A stretch of 64,000 bases of DNA from Dipetalonema caudispina (GCA_013365325.1 JABVXV010000194.1:1-64000); one strand, 5' to 3'. Shown: positions 12,610 through 24,989, counted from the stretch's first letter. The notes: generated by a model not told the origin, from the letters alone. Translations and numbers: made by a program.

Positions 12610-15167
12610 ATGTATGAAAAACAGATGTGGAGCTTTTTGGAGCTCAATCGGGATGCTATTCGAAGTAGTTGGAGGAGAATGGTTTGGAAACTGCAGAAGA
12701 TATTGGGTATGGATGCACGTTGGCCAGTGCTGTGGAGTAAGTTCAAATTGTCTGCAAATTCAAATACTTGGAGATTAATCGGTTTTAATTTTGCTGTAAG
12801 AATTTCAGCTGAAAGCAAGCTGAAGTCTCTACCTTCTCAACAGTTCACCCAAACACTGAATGCATTACAACAAGAGCAACTCTCGAGCATTATCACTGAA
12901 GTGGAAGTTAGTTAATACTTTCTCCTGGAATTGAGAATTTTAAAGTTCAAGAATTCTAGTTTTACCAGATAGAGTACGACATCACTTCAGACAGTATATG
13001 TATTTAACATATATGTTCTTATCATTTTGAATTCATACTCACTATTTTGTTGTTTAGATTCATTGATGTACCTTATCTCAAAACTTGATTTGTGATAGCG
13101 TTTCAGGTACCTCTAGCAACAAATGCAAAAAAAAAAAATGTTTTTCATAGGACAGCTAGAGTTATGAGTTCGAACTATCTTAAACAGCAGTGAACTTTGC
13201 TGTTGTTTTAATGGAGTTTGCTAAGCAAGCAAGAACTTCTGACAGACCTAGTGCTGAGATGGGTTTTGTTAGTCATACTTTTAACTGAAACATATTTTGG
13301 TAATTTGTTTGGTAATTTTGAGTTCTTGATGAGAATTTGAACACTGATTCAGCGTACACTAGCCAAGCAAAATCCAAAATAAAAATGCATGTTTTTAAAG
13401 TTATGGCAAGTTAGTTTGTCCGTTGCAGTTACTGTCCCGTGGTTATAACTATTTTCCCGAACACTTGTCAGATGCGGATTGGAAAAGGTTGCTTCAGTGT
13501 GAAACTCAGAAGCAGCGGTTCAATCATATCAAGTTTTGTCGTCAGAAAGAATTGAAGGAGTTGAAATCTGAGGCGAAACATCAACGGAAGGTATCTGAAA
13601 AGTTGGGAACTTTTCAGACACGTACGTCAGGATTTGCAATGTTTGTGGGTGCTACACAACAGAGTAAGTTATTTTATTAGTGCGGCGATTTCCTGTAAAG
13701 CGTATCCTGAAGCCAAAACACTTTATCATATATTTTCTGAGCTCAGAATATAGTTTTACGACTATTTAAGAGGTAATATTCGTTATCAAGCTGAAGGTCT
13801 TTTTTAAATAGATCACTTTGTTAATCGTATCTAGGATTTCATTTTCCTAAATGTTACGTTCTTTTCCTTATATCGTTTTCAGAGCGTATTGCGAATCAAC
13901 AAAGATTAATGAATCATCTGCATAATCTTCAACTGGATCCAAAGCCTGCACTGCTGGTTGACTGCCGATTTCTAAATAAACTCTCACCACAGGCTCTGTC
14001 TCAAACTTTAATTCAGCTTTCTTATTTGGCAAGTGAAAACCGAGATCGGCGGCGCTCATGGCCTCTTTATTTTTTTAATTTTGATATGAAGAACGAAAGT
14101 ATCTTGGAAGGACGAGATAAGTTAGTCTTGTTTATGAAGACTTATAATAAATATTTTTAAGTTTATGAAAATACGTGGAAATTAATCTTACTTTGATTGC
14201 AGATACTTATCATTGATCAACTCACCAAGAAATGTATCCCTCACAATCTCATCATCTAGTTACCTGGATCATTTCTCCCCTGAAGAAATAATTTATTTAA
14301 GTCCTCATGCAGAACTTGATTTGGAAGAGGTATGTTTTAAAACTGGAATATAGAAGAAGTCGAAATGAATTAATATAAAAGCATTAAAAAAATTGAAAGC
14401 TGAACACTTATTTTCATATGCAGGTGGAAGGCTCAAAAGCATATGTTTTGGGTGGTATAGTAGATAGAGTTGTGCAACACCGTTTGCACCCACATGCAAC
14501 GTTATTGGCTGCAAAGGAAGATGGAGTCAAAGTGCGCCGACTGCCTATTGATAAATATATCAAGTTAGTTGTATTTTCTCTATAATGTTCATTGCTTTAA
14601 GTAATGAATGAAAATGATCGCAGTGCCCAAATATTTCAATACCGCTTTATATTTCACTATCCTACAATAACCGACCATCTTCAAAGGCTTTTAATGAAAA
14701 ATTGTGAAGTACATATTTTATATGAAAAATTGCGATAAAATTATTTATAGGTGGAAATCAGGTTCAAAAAGTATGACATTGCTTGCTGTCACATCAATTC
14801 TGTACAGTGTATATGAATCTTGTGGCGATTGGGAACTTGCTTTCAAGAAGTAAGTTTCCTTTTCTTAGCGAAAATAACGTTTATTTTATGGGTGCCGAAA
14901 ATTGGATACGATTGGAGCTCTAGTTTTACTCAGGAATTTGAAAATTAAAATGTGATGGAGAGACCTTGGAAAGAGAGCGGGAGTTGAAAAGTACTGATTT
15001 TTAAATAATGAAAGGTTGTTTTATTTGAAGCATTAGAAGCATTTAGACATGTTCCGGTAAGAAACATCAAGGGACCAGAAGAGAAGAATCCCTACGGCCG
15101 ACGTTTGCATGCATACATACATGATTATGAGAGACGCCTATTAATAGAACTTAATCAGAGATTGTAA
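12610..15167 (+). CDS. TRMT10C: TRM10-family tRNA methyltransferase, TRMT10C-like (mitochondrial RNase P protein 1)
   Basis: Eight exons keep one frame: 12610-12736, 12809-12906, 13429-13663, 13883-14120, 14203-14329, 14424-14563, 14751-14849 and 15047-15167. They give about 394 residues; human TRMT10C has 403. The TRM10 SPOUT fold is clear from about residue 175. It has LLVDCRFLNKLS, the EEIIYLSPHAE strand, YVLGGIVDR around residue 289 with the conserved Asp, LPIDKYIKW, and the terminal GDWELAF...IPVR segment. The helical leader (SDADWKRLL...KRIANQQ) and the overall length favour the mitochondrial C paralogue over the cytosolic A/B forms, but this is an inference. TRMT10C methylates position 9 of mitochondrial tRNAs and, with an SDR partner and PRORP, forms protein-only mitochondrial RNase P. 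The start is the first ATG after the acceptor at 12472. The Arg/Lys-rich, Trp-containing N-terminus could serve as a presequence. Confidence 0.85.
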
Positions 15168-16193
15168 GTGACGTCAGAAGATCATGACATATTGATATGC
15201 TGTGCAGGAAAATCAATTTTTTAAATAAAATTAATTTTAAACATGCACACAGCTGCAAAGCAAACTTTATCATGCATAGTACATATGGCAATGGAGTGTA
15301 TAAAAACAGCTATTTTTAACTAGCTTTTGGAGAGAGGATTCTTTTTTTTTCGATTTATTTTCGATATTTCAATACCAAATCAATTTTATAGCAACCTATA
15401 TTTTCGATTTTGGGATTTCTCGAATTAATTTTGGTAGTGCCGTTCTGACATGTACTCGATCAATTGATTTCAAATCGATACTGCACCTAAAATACTGTAT
15501 CTCAACTACCGACATTAAGAAACCAAAACTTTTAAATTAGAAGAACTGCTTCTGGAGCTCATAGATGAGCAAAATTTTGCAAAGAAGGATAAGGTCCCCA
15601 AATAAGTACAGGATGAAAACATGGCAAAGTGACACAGATGTTTTTTGACGAATCTAATTAATATCGAGAGCAAGGAAAATAAGCATCAAGGTATTTTGGC
15701 AATGCCTTAGGGAATGATTTCTATCAGTTATTAATTGGTAGACAGATAAGACGTGGTCCAAATCCAAAATAAAATTCAATACCTATGTATCTGTGGATTA
15801 CGATGCTTGCTGCAAAACACATGTCCACATATGCATTGTATTTCTCTATCAGCTATTTGCAACTTCATCCGACATAAACCACATCGTTTATTCTTTATTT
15901 CATCTTTTATCTGAAACAGACTTCTATATATTAGCAATATACAGTGCTGTCATTATTATCCATGATTCATTGCTTTGTTTCTTAGTTTGTTTCTGAACGC
16001 TCAACTTAGCAAGAATAATTTGGAATTTGGACTAAAATTCCAGCAGATTACTACAAATTGGTACTAGCTTGCGGTACAGAGTGGTAGCCATCCGGTGAAG
16101 CACATCTTTTGTTGATGTAGTTATATCACCATATAAAAGTTAGACTTGCAAGAGAAATTTTATTTCCAGACAACCACACGACTGAATGATTAT
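15168..16193. other. Convergent intergenic region between TRMT10C and the Ubl gene
   Basis: The TRMT10C 3' flank has AATAAA at about 15224. The rest is AT-rich, with a short hydrophobic open frame at 15793-15996 that has no recognisable homology or good splice context. I see no gene here. Confidence 0.6.
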
Positions 16194-18570
16194 TTATCTG
16201 CGTTTTGGATAAGATTTAACTTTCACCTTAAGTAATTCGCTCTCATTTGATGGAACATCAAACAATTCCTCTTCTTCAAATTTCCTCTGTTTGATTGTTT
16301 CCGGTGGGTCGAAATATGTCGCTAATTCCTTCTGTGTCATAGCATCAGCAGTACCCTTTGAAGTTGAAACGGATGGCGACAAAGTAATAGAGGACCTGCA
16401 TACACTTACTAGAAACTAATCTGATATTCCAAGGATCAAATGTTGCTGCAAGAAAGTGATAAGAGCCCAAAAGACTTACGCTCGAGAACTATTAAATGAT
16501 GGTGACTGAGACTGTACATCGGTGGTTACTTGTTTTCGTTGCACATTTAACGATAAGTCTTTTGCGTTATTCCGTCGAACTTTCTCTCTCCTCTCTACCA
16601 ATAATTTCATTTTTTCTCGCATTTGCTTATGCTCCGCTTCCTTGCAGGGTGTAACTTCAGCATATTCAGTAGATCTGAATCATTAGGAGCATTAAAACAA
16701 TTCAAGAATATGTTTAGTGCAACTGCAGTGCATGCCAGTTGCACTATATATTAAATCTTTTGCTAAATATTCTACAATAAATACTTTGCAATAAATGCTG
16801 GTCATCCAATTTTTTTTTAAAGAGAAGAGAATTATATACTATAAGTTAGAAAAATAAACAGACACTAAGTAAACAAAAAGAAAAAAAAAACAATCGAAAG
16901 TAAGAATTGCCCAGAAAAGCTTGGTTCACAACTATCGATGGATGGCATAGAACGAATTAAATTCCGTAGATTAGCTAGTGACTGAGACATTCGAATTAAC
17001 GATGCAATCTCTTCACGATCATTATTACCAGCAACTGGTTTTACTAACAACCATAATACACTGCCCGAAGTAATACCAACTGATGCCAGAGAGCCGCCTT
17101 CATTTCTGAAAAAATTAAAATCGTTTTTAAAATTCTAACTACATTGAAATATTCTTAAGTTAAACTCGAAAACATGAGGAACTGTTGCTTTTATGCCGAT
17201 AGAAATGATGATCGAAAGTGGTTATAGGATTTGTAACGTTGCACCAATTTAAGTTATGAAAAAAAAGATATATGAAGTAGATAACCAAAACGTCATCAAT
17301 AGCAGAGGGAACCGAACATTCTATAAATTATGAATGGATCGTTTATAATAGTTATTTCATTTTTACGACAGGAATTTATAAAAGTTATTTCTCCTAAAAA
17401 AATACAACATCACTGCATATTTGACTCTGCTACAATTATAAGGATGAAAAATTTTTGAAACAACAAACCTACTTTAATTCTTTATTATCATGGATGAGAA
17501 TTATCTGATGAGCGCCGCCAAGTCGCGATTGCAAATAGTTCTTTAGCACACGTATACTTGTTGTTTTTTTCATTACTAACTTCAGTGGTTTGAATGACGA
17601 TACAGTTGATTTAATTGTAACCTAGAATAGAAGGTTCCAGAATCTTAATCTCGTGATACATAATTTATTCAAAAATTTTCACATTAAAAAATATCTTGAC
17701 ACTTACGGATTCTAATTTAAAATAAGTAAATAACTTTAAGTTGTGAGCTGGCATCATTAAATTTGGATTTCTTCTAGATTTTAAACCTCATTAAAAATAT
17801 AATGAATCAGCATAACTTACTGTTACCATATCAGCTCTGGATACGTGACTCTCTGACTTGGATTTTGCAGCTGTTTTAGAAACTGTAAAAAGACTTAATA
17901 AATTCATGGCCTTTACAGTCATATTCAGTTTACCATTCTGTCTTGCCTTTTCTTAATAGCGTTATTTTACCGGTAATGTTTAGCTAAGCAACTGAAAATT
18001 GTTACCCATATACTTGATGCTTCGAAATTCGAGGGATTATTCACTTCCGAAAACACTTCATGAAAAAATTCGTGAACATTATGGAGAACTGAAGTGTTAA
18101 GTTACTTGGTATATTAGGAGCTTCAGGAGATCGACCACCGGGTGAAGTAAGCGCTTTCGGTACATTTTTGTTTCGTTCGTTTGATGTTCTGTAAATTACA
18201 GTAACATAATGATCGCTGTAAAGTATTTCCTCAATTTTGAACCAAATAAATCGTCAAAATTTATATACTTTTGATGAGCGATTCTTTCACTTTTCTTTTG
18301 CGAACAGGCTTCATTAACAATTTTTACGTTTGCAAATACTAAATGAAGAACTATTAGATTATTGAAATAAGCTTTCGAGAAATTAAACACATAAAAGAGT
18401 AGATTTGAAAAATTTTTTGAATTTTGGAAAAAAATTAGAAATAATGTGTAGTAATATTTTGATATACACGTACCATTAGACGTACGCGATGACTTAGACA
18501 AACGTGTTTGTGGTTGTTGTGAATTAGATGGAACAGTAGCATTCTTTTCAGCTCTTTCCTCTTCCTGCAA
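16194..18570 (-). CDS. Unidentified ubiquitin-like-domain protein
   Basis: Minus-strand exons, 5' to 3': about 18475-18570, 18106-18188, 17821-17882, 17473-17621, about 16890-17105, 16480-16674 and 16194-16395. The N-terminal part is low-complexity and rich in Ser, Lys, Pro and Asn. The exon pair 17473-17621/17105 encodes a ubiquitin-like fold: VTIKSTV..., a central helix (IRVLKNYLQSRLGG), IILIHDNKEL, then LASVGITSGSVLWLLV. This is followed by a short helical segment, a charged coiled stretch (KEAEHKQMREKMKLLVERR) and an acidic then basic tail ending KVKSYPKRR. The Ubl resembles those of TUG/ASPSCR1 and midnolin, but I see no UBX or other diagnostic domain. The exact 3' border of the fourth-to-fifth exon region near 16890 and the first intron donor near 18470 are uncertain. 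An upstream exon near 18661-18755 may hold the true start. Confidence 0.6.
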
Positions 18571-19842
18571 AAACTTTGTAAAAATGATGGAAATCTTTAG
18601 GATAAGATAAATTGTAACAATCGAAATTATTGCACTTCTATAAGATTTTAAAACTGATTGAAATGATTAATTTTAGCCATAAAAAGATTTGTTGAAGTTA
18701 ACAGTTCGGATTTCTCCTGTTTACAGCGATAATCCATTAATCTTCCACTTCCTGTACTATCAATAAAAAAGTCAAAGGTCAACAGGATATTATTCTTAGC
18801 ACTTTCCTCCCTTCTCCTATTCGGTAAAATTACAATTTCAAACATTTCATACGTTTCATTTTCTCTCTCAAATTTTCAACTTAAAACAAATTCATTTTAT
18901 CATTTCAATAAAAGCATCCATAAAATTTCCTGCAACATCTCTAACCTACAAAAAGCAAATAGTACTCTCATACTCTCTTCATAAAATACCCACGCTCTAT
19001 TAGAATAATTTACTACTACCCTTGTCTCCTCAGTATCATCGTTATTTTTCATCGATCCACAAAACCTTCCACTCAACAAATAACACAGCATAAACAATGA
19101 GGTATATCTGTGTTTGTAAATAATTTATACAGATGATATTTACACACAAATCACACGTTACACGTCATACGTTCACGTTCACGTATAGAATCATATGTTT
19201 TAACTGAATCGTACATTGTTGTTTCTGCGCTGCTACCGGTCTTTCTGTTACTCGCCTGGATGCCATGACTGCTAACAAAATTTTATTGATTGATCGATTG
19301 ATTGATTGGTTGATTGTTTAATTGATTAAATAATTAATACAAGTGTGATAGTTCCATCGAGAACTATGATTGCTAACAAAGTTTTTTTGATTAACTAAAT
19401 AATTAACTTGAATTTGATAATTTTATTGGATTAACAAATTCTAATGATTTAACAATGATAGGAATATTTATTGTTATTTTATTCATTACTTGTCTATTTT
19501 GTACTCTATTTATTACCTTTGTTTTATTTATTTATTTTTGAATGAATGTTCAATTTCATATTAATTTCAATACATTTCTCATTTACTTATTTTTTTGCTT
19601 AGAAATTATTTGCATTTTAACAGAAAACACATTGTATTTTAATATTTTCCTTCCGTCCTTTCATAGCGATCGATTATGGTTGACGAAAATATTTTGCAAC
19701 GATGAGAGAAAGTCGTTCGCTGCATATTACTAAAGGCCGATCGTATGATTGTCTCAAATTTGATATGAGCTTTGAAGCAAATCCTTAAGCTATCAAATTT
19801 CTCATATTAATTTAGAATTTTCGATAATTTTTGATTGAAATT
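18571..19842. other. Divergent intergenic region between the Ubl gene and the PAF-acetylhydrolase gene
   Basis: The left part may contain the first exon of the minus-strand Ubl gene: a short ATG frame starts near 18755 after an acceptor-like TACAG. The middle has repeated CACGT/TTCACG words at 19150-19185 that could belong to a promoter. The right part is AT-rich and includes an ATTG repeat. I see no further gene. Confidence 0.5.
19284..19336. repeat. ATTG/GATT tetranucleotide repeat
   Basis: Imperfect tandem ATTG units run for about 50 bp. The words TGCTAACAAA just before it recur 100 bp downstream with similar T-rich flanks, which suggests a small local duplication. Confidence 0.75.
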
Positions 19843-22598
19843 ATGACAGGACAAATTTCAGCTTGTAGTGTGATGGGCAGTTCGACATCAAAATCATTGC
19901 AGAAAGATACCACTGTGTTACCATGTCTTGGAAATGGAAAATATGATGTAGGATGTGCGGAAATTATGATTAAAAGCAATGATAATGACGATGATATTGG
20001 CATCCTGTTGACAGTCTACTATCCATCTGATAGTGTACTCACATCGGATGTTCGTAATTCTTTAACTCAGCAATATCGAACTTTTTTTATTTCATAATTT
20101 CAAGTGGAGTTAAAAAAGGGAAAGAAATGTTGTTGAGATCAAATAACACGAATAAAATAAACATTACGAAAGTAAGTAATTACTGCAAATAGTATCATTG
20201 TGCTTCTTTCAGGAACAATCGGAACATCCTTTATGGCTTCCAAGGCGGGAATACATGGATGGTTTAGCAGATTATCGGAATTCATCTCCTTTTTGGATGC
20301 ATTTCATGCACAGATGGTTTATTGGTGAGAAAAGGTAGCAATATGAGTAAATTTCATAGTTTCCAAAACTTTGTAATGCTGTTCCCTCTAAAAAAAAAAG
20401 TATGGAATAATTGGAGAATTTTTTATATCCCATGAAACTGCTGTATTTTTCTGCTAAATGCAATGGGATAATTAATGAGTTTGGAGGAAAAATGATCAGA
20501 GGAACTGAACAACATAAATAATCGTTTCATTTTAACTTTTGAAATATTTATCAGCGGCAGACTTTTGCTTTATTTAATTTTATGTTCTTCGAACTTGTTA
20601 ATTGCAGGATTCCCGCACGTTGGCATACTTCATTAAATAGCAGTGTTGCTAACTATCCAATTTTGATATTTTCTCATGGCCTTTCAGCATGTCGCTACTT
20701 TTACTCAGTTTATTGCTCATCACTGGCAAGTCATGGTTATGTTGTAGCAGCTATTGAGCATAGGTAATTCACGTTTTTTGTGGAAATAATTAAATGATAT
20801 GAAATTTATTGCATTACTGCAAGAATAGATGAAGGATAGTGCTATAGCTTAACAAATAAAGTTTGCAACATTGATTGTCGTCTTCACATTAAATCTTTAA
20901 AATTACTCTTTCAATAAGTCAATTCGAATTCATAACTTTTTAGGGATTGTTCAGCTTGCTGGACGTATAGATTTGAAACTGATGAAAATACGGGAGAAAA
21001 AATAGAAGTGCCGGTGAAAATTCGTAAACTTATGCCAACCGACGATGAATTTCAGTTACGAAATGAACAGGTTATGGATTTTTGCCTTGCGTATTAAATC
21101 TATTGACAATAATTTGGGTTAATTTTTCACATAAGCTCAAGAAATGTACAAAATGGGAGAAGTAGGTAACCGACGAACAAAATCGATGCTAGTGATTCAA
21201 TAGAAATGCTTTCCTAGTGAAACACTCATGAAAAGGATTTGAAATTATGAATTAGAAATCCCGAATGTATAAATCTGCCAGTTCTTTTTGTTAAATTTTT
21301 TTATAGGGTATTTCGCTATGAAAAAAAGGTTAGCCAAGCATCACTTTCTTTTATAAATGATTGGCAAGTACGATTGCGTAACAATTTTAAAAGTAAAACA
21401 ACGGAATTCTTTCAGCTTCATAAACGAGTAGCAGAATGTGTTAAAACGTTACACGTACTCGAGGAGTTAAATCGGGGACAATATAGTTCGGACCAACAAA
21501 CTGGGGAAAAGTTATTATTGGGGAATGATTTCGCGTGGTCACAGTTCAAGGTTTTCCCAACATTACAAAGTTCTTCATAAACTTCATTTGAATTCGTCCG
21601 CAGCGTAACTTCTTGAAAATCTCAGTTCAGTGTTATTCGTGTAAATCAGTATTTCCTTAAGATTCCCTACTTTTTAATCAGTGTCGAAATTTCCGGAAAA
21701 ATGTATGAACTTGCTGGATTTTCTAAAACGTTTGGTATGTTATAGAATCGCTTAGATATGAGCAGGATATTTATTGCTGGTCATTCGTTTGGTGGTGCAA
21801 CAGCTATTGCAACTGCAGCAACTTTCCCTACTGATTTTTCTGTGGGTCAATTTTTAATTTACGAAATTCTTTCCACTTCTAATAAAGCGAAATGGAATAC
21901 ATCCTAATCCTACATTTTCAGGCTGCCATTATACTCGACGGATGGATGTTTCCCGTTGAAAGAGAATTGCTTACACGTGTTCAACAACCTGTTTTGTTTA
22001 TGAACGCAGAAAATTTTCAATGGGAAGCAAATGTAAAAGACATGTTGCAAGTTACCGAAAACTCGAAACGCAGTGTTTTACTTACATTTAAGTACGTTTG
22101 AAAAATTTTTGAAACATGACTCACATCTTTAAGGGTTTTAGGAGAGAAAATTAAAAAACTTAACACGCCAAATTTTGCATGACATATGTGGAAGTCGCAT
22201 TGTAGAACATTTTCAAAATAGTAACCTCCCAATTAAACATTTTCACAAAGTACCACTTGAAATTAGAGAAATATGAATACAACGATGTGTAGCAGTTATC
22301 AAGTATTGAGAAAAGAAATACTGTTTTTGACAAGATTGAAACAGCTTTGAATTTCAGTGAAGCCTTGCATCACTCTTTCACAGATTTCCCTTTCTTGATT
22401 CCGGAAATGCTCTGCCGTTGGTTAGGCATGCAAAGTTTATGCGATCCAGTGCACTTTGCCGAGGCAGTGGTCGAATTAACTGCGCATTTTTTGAAATCTT
22501 ATTATGAAGACCCTCATGCTGCCCTTGATCTGTTGACATATGGAAACATCGTCACTGTGGGAGCAAAATTTGCTTCGCAAACAACCTTCACATCATAA
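19843..22598 (+). CDS. PAFAH2: Platelet-activating factor acetylhydrolase (PAFAH2/PLA2G7 family)
   Basis: Eight exons: 19843-20049, 20213-20334, 20608-20763, 20944-21090, 21307-21550, 21746-21841, 21922-22091 and 22358-22598. They give about 460 residues. It is an alpha/beta-hydrolase with the full family pattern: VYYPSDS, HPLWLPRREYMDGLADY, then ILIFSHGLSACR (oxyanion region), VVAAIEHRD, and the nucleophile elbow GHSFGGAT with Ser306. The acid is Asp330 in LDGWMFP, and the His is in HHSFTDF near residue 385. The catalytic triad is therefore intact. These enzymes remove the sn-2 acetyl or oxidised short acyl group from PAF and related phospholipids. No signal peptide is visible, which favours the intracellular type. 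The ends of exons 1 and 4 were chosen because they keep the frame; both donors (GTTCGT, GTATTA) are weak. Confidence 0.92.
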
Positions 22599-23071
22599 AT
22601 GCACCATGTTGTCAGTATCTTCTCTTTTAAAAGAGTTGCAACAGTTACTTAATCTTCGAACTACCTAACCTATATAAATACCTTACTTGTCGGTACTCAT
22701 ACTCATTACGGGCATAAAAATGTACTCATATTCGCAATATCTTGCAGAAAGGATGTTGAAATGTGAAACCAGATTTAACGCCATTTGAAATTACATTACC
22801 TGAAACTCATTGAACAGTTACTTATATTAGTTTTCTTTGGAATAGCTGTTATCCAGTTCTTCTTTCTTTATATTTACTTCCCTTACACTAATTTTAAAGT
22901 GTTAAAACTCGGCCTATCGTCTAGTCTGACTACTGGTAGTTTATTTTAAGAAATCAAACGTTATCATCGTTGTTCGAAGAATATATCTGTGCTTGTTTAG
23001 GATAGCTATGTTATATTTTCCTACGGTTTACGTATCTTCTAGCACTGTTATAAAAAACATGAATAAATTGT
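22599..23071. other. Convergent 3' flank of PAF-acetylhydrolase and GEMIN7
   Basis: This 473-bp stretch lies between two facing stop codons and should hold both 3' untranslated regions. I see no coding potential or structured RNA. Confidence 0.7.
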
Positions 23072-23683
23072 TTACTGAATGGGAATTTTGAAATTTGACA
23101 GTTCATTTAAATCACTGGTTGAGATGATGATTGTATCATTCATTCTCAAGATAGCATGGTTGATAACACCGATTGGTGTAACCAGTGTATCAACGACGTA
23201 ATGCGTCTGGTCTGCTTTTACTGCACCAAATTTGCCGGCTACTTGAGTACGTTCATGCATGTCAAGCTCTACCTAAAGTCGTGTTCAAAATCATTTATTT
23301 CGATCACAATTTAATTCGTTCATGACCAATGGATCTCTTTTCCTTCAAGCATCAAAACTCTGCAGACTTATTGCTTCTGGTATACCAAACTAGAACGCTA
23401 TTTAAGCTAAATAATATTAATACCTCTGCATTTTGAATGGCAAAGGATTGTATACATAAATCTAATTCCTCAGTCTAATGCACCAAATGCATTTGTATTG
23501 ATCGACCTTTTTGAAATGAAAGGAGCAAACCTGTTTGCCTCCCAGAAAAGACATAAGTCTCAGGAAACGTTCTCTCAATTCTGCTCTTTGTTTTTGTTCC
23601 AAAGTTTTATCGTGCTCAGTGGACTCATCACAAGCCGAATCTTTTGTTTCATCTTTTATCATCGCTGGAAACATTGGAAACAT
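23072..23683 (-). CDS. GEMIN7: Gem-associated protein 7 (GEMIN7)
   Basis: Two exons on the minus strand, 23683-23531 and 23272-23072, join in phase 0 to give 117 residues; human Gemin7 has 131. The join falls exactly inside the Sm-like core: AELRERFLRLMSFLGGKQ reads on into VELDMHERTQVAGKFGA, then VDTLVTPIGV and a terminal LRMNDTIIIST strand. Gemin7 has an Sm fold and pairs with Gemin6 in the SMN complex that loads Sm rings on spliceosomal snRNAs. The N-terminus is acidic and Lys-rich (KDETKDSACDESTEHDKT) and probably disordered. The start is the ATG 14 nt after a TTAG acceptor at about 23697. RPL23A lies 495 bp upstream on the same strand, so co-transcription is possible. Confidence 0.88.
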
Positions 23684-24178
23684 ACAGTTACTTCTTCTAA
23701 TTCACGAATAATTCCCCAAAAACTCGACCGATAGCCCGAGATCATATGCAAGTAGCCAGGCAATTATAAAGCAGGATAGAACCCAATCTTTAATAATGAA
23801 AACCATGTGATTATGAGTGTAGTTTAATTAATCCATTAACAGTTTGTTGAGCTTGAGACTACATGATACCAACGCAGTGGATTCAACTGTACAGAATCAT
23901 CGAGAAATCCTGATACTTGAAGCTTACCTTCTCTTACTACCACCATGTTAAGTACAAAATTTTGAAGTCAGCACCACTGTCCAACCTGTACAGAACTAAA
24001 ATTTTTCGTTTTGAGGAATTTATCACACATTCTTGTCTGACCGGATGGACTGAATAGTGATTGTATGAAGCAACTGATATAAATAAATTCCACACAGCTA
24101 TGAAACAACATATTATTTATTTCATTTATTCATATGTAAAAAACAATATTCAACTGCATAACAATGCAGCAAAACACT
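23684..24178. other. Spacer between RPL23A and GEMIN7
   Basis: On the minus strand an AATAAA (TTTATT at 24125-24130) lies about 50 nt past the RPL23A stop. The remaining 440 bases show no coding frame. The spacing is within what nematode operons show. Confidence 0.6.
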
Positions 24179-24989
24179 TCAAATAATGCCAATTTTATTT
24201 GCAACGTCTAATGCGTCATAGTCAGGTGCCAACCGTACGTATGCCTTCTTCTCGTGATTTGGTGTTACCAAAGTATTCACCTACAATCAAACATCATATT
24301 GATATTTATATTAATCGTTCGGAGATTTTGATAGCAATTTGAAAAAACATTCCAGTCGAAAGACAACAGCAAAAATTTTTGCTGTAGAAAATATTAGAAT
24401 CAAAGGCTACAAACAAGATTTACCTTTTGCACATCAATATTGTAAAGTTTTTTGACGGCTAGTCGTATTTGCGGCTTATTCGATTTGATATCAACAATGA
24501 AAACCAGAGTGTTTGTATCTTCAATCTTCTTCATTGCTGATTCCGTTGTTAATGGATGTTTAATGATAGCATATGCGTCAAGTTTCTCACGCCTAGGAAC
24601 GGATTTTCGCGGATAACGAGGCGACCGTGGCAAAGTAAGTGTACGTGGCCTATGAAAATGCACAGATGTCCTGATCTGAAACATCAGAAAAACTAGCAGA
24701 GGGAGATTTTTTTGTCCATCCAAAATGACGCAAAAAAATTGTTCAAACACATACCCCTTTCTTATGGACCTTGAACTGTCCTTTGACAACCTTCTTCTTA
24801 GCATCTAAAGCCTTCGCTGCTTTTGGCTTACCAGTTCCTGCAAATCCACTTGAAAAACGACAAGAAAGAGCAACACAAAGCTAGGCAATCAGCTAGATAG
24901 AAACGCTTCCAAAACGTAAAATAAAGCATACCTTTCTCTCCTTTATCTGTTCCAACACTGCCTTTTTTCGAAACTTGCTTTGGTGCCAT
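24179..24989 (-). CDS. RPL23A: 60S ribosomal protein uL23 (RPL23A)
   Basis: Four minus-strand exons, 24989-24932, 24837-24755, 24675-24424 and 24280-24179, encode 164 residues. The N-terminus is the usual basic eukaryotic extension rich in Lys and Ala ([18 protein letters not shown]). The conserved part follows: [53 protein letters not shown], and [19 protein letters not shown]. The gene ends with [15 protein letters not shown], the classic uL23 terminus. The protein sits at the exit tunnel of the large subunit, next to the SRP docking site. Both the length and the uninterrupted frame argue for a functional gene. The start ATG gives MAPK..., as expected. Confidence 0.97.

Noticed and set aside
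13150..13190. GTTCGAAC word resembling a tRNA T-loop
   Set aside because: No A-box upstream and no cloverleaf can be drawn; it lies in a TRMT10C intron.
15793..15996. Hydrophobic 67-codon frame after TRMT10C
   Set aside because: No splice signals, no known family, and AT-rich composition readily gives such hydrophobic frames.
22905..22945. tRNA-like word (GGCCTATCGTCTAGTCTGAC)
   Set aside because: No matching acceptor stem, anticodon arm or T-loop GTTCGA box nearby.
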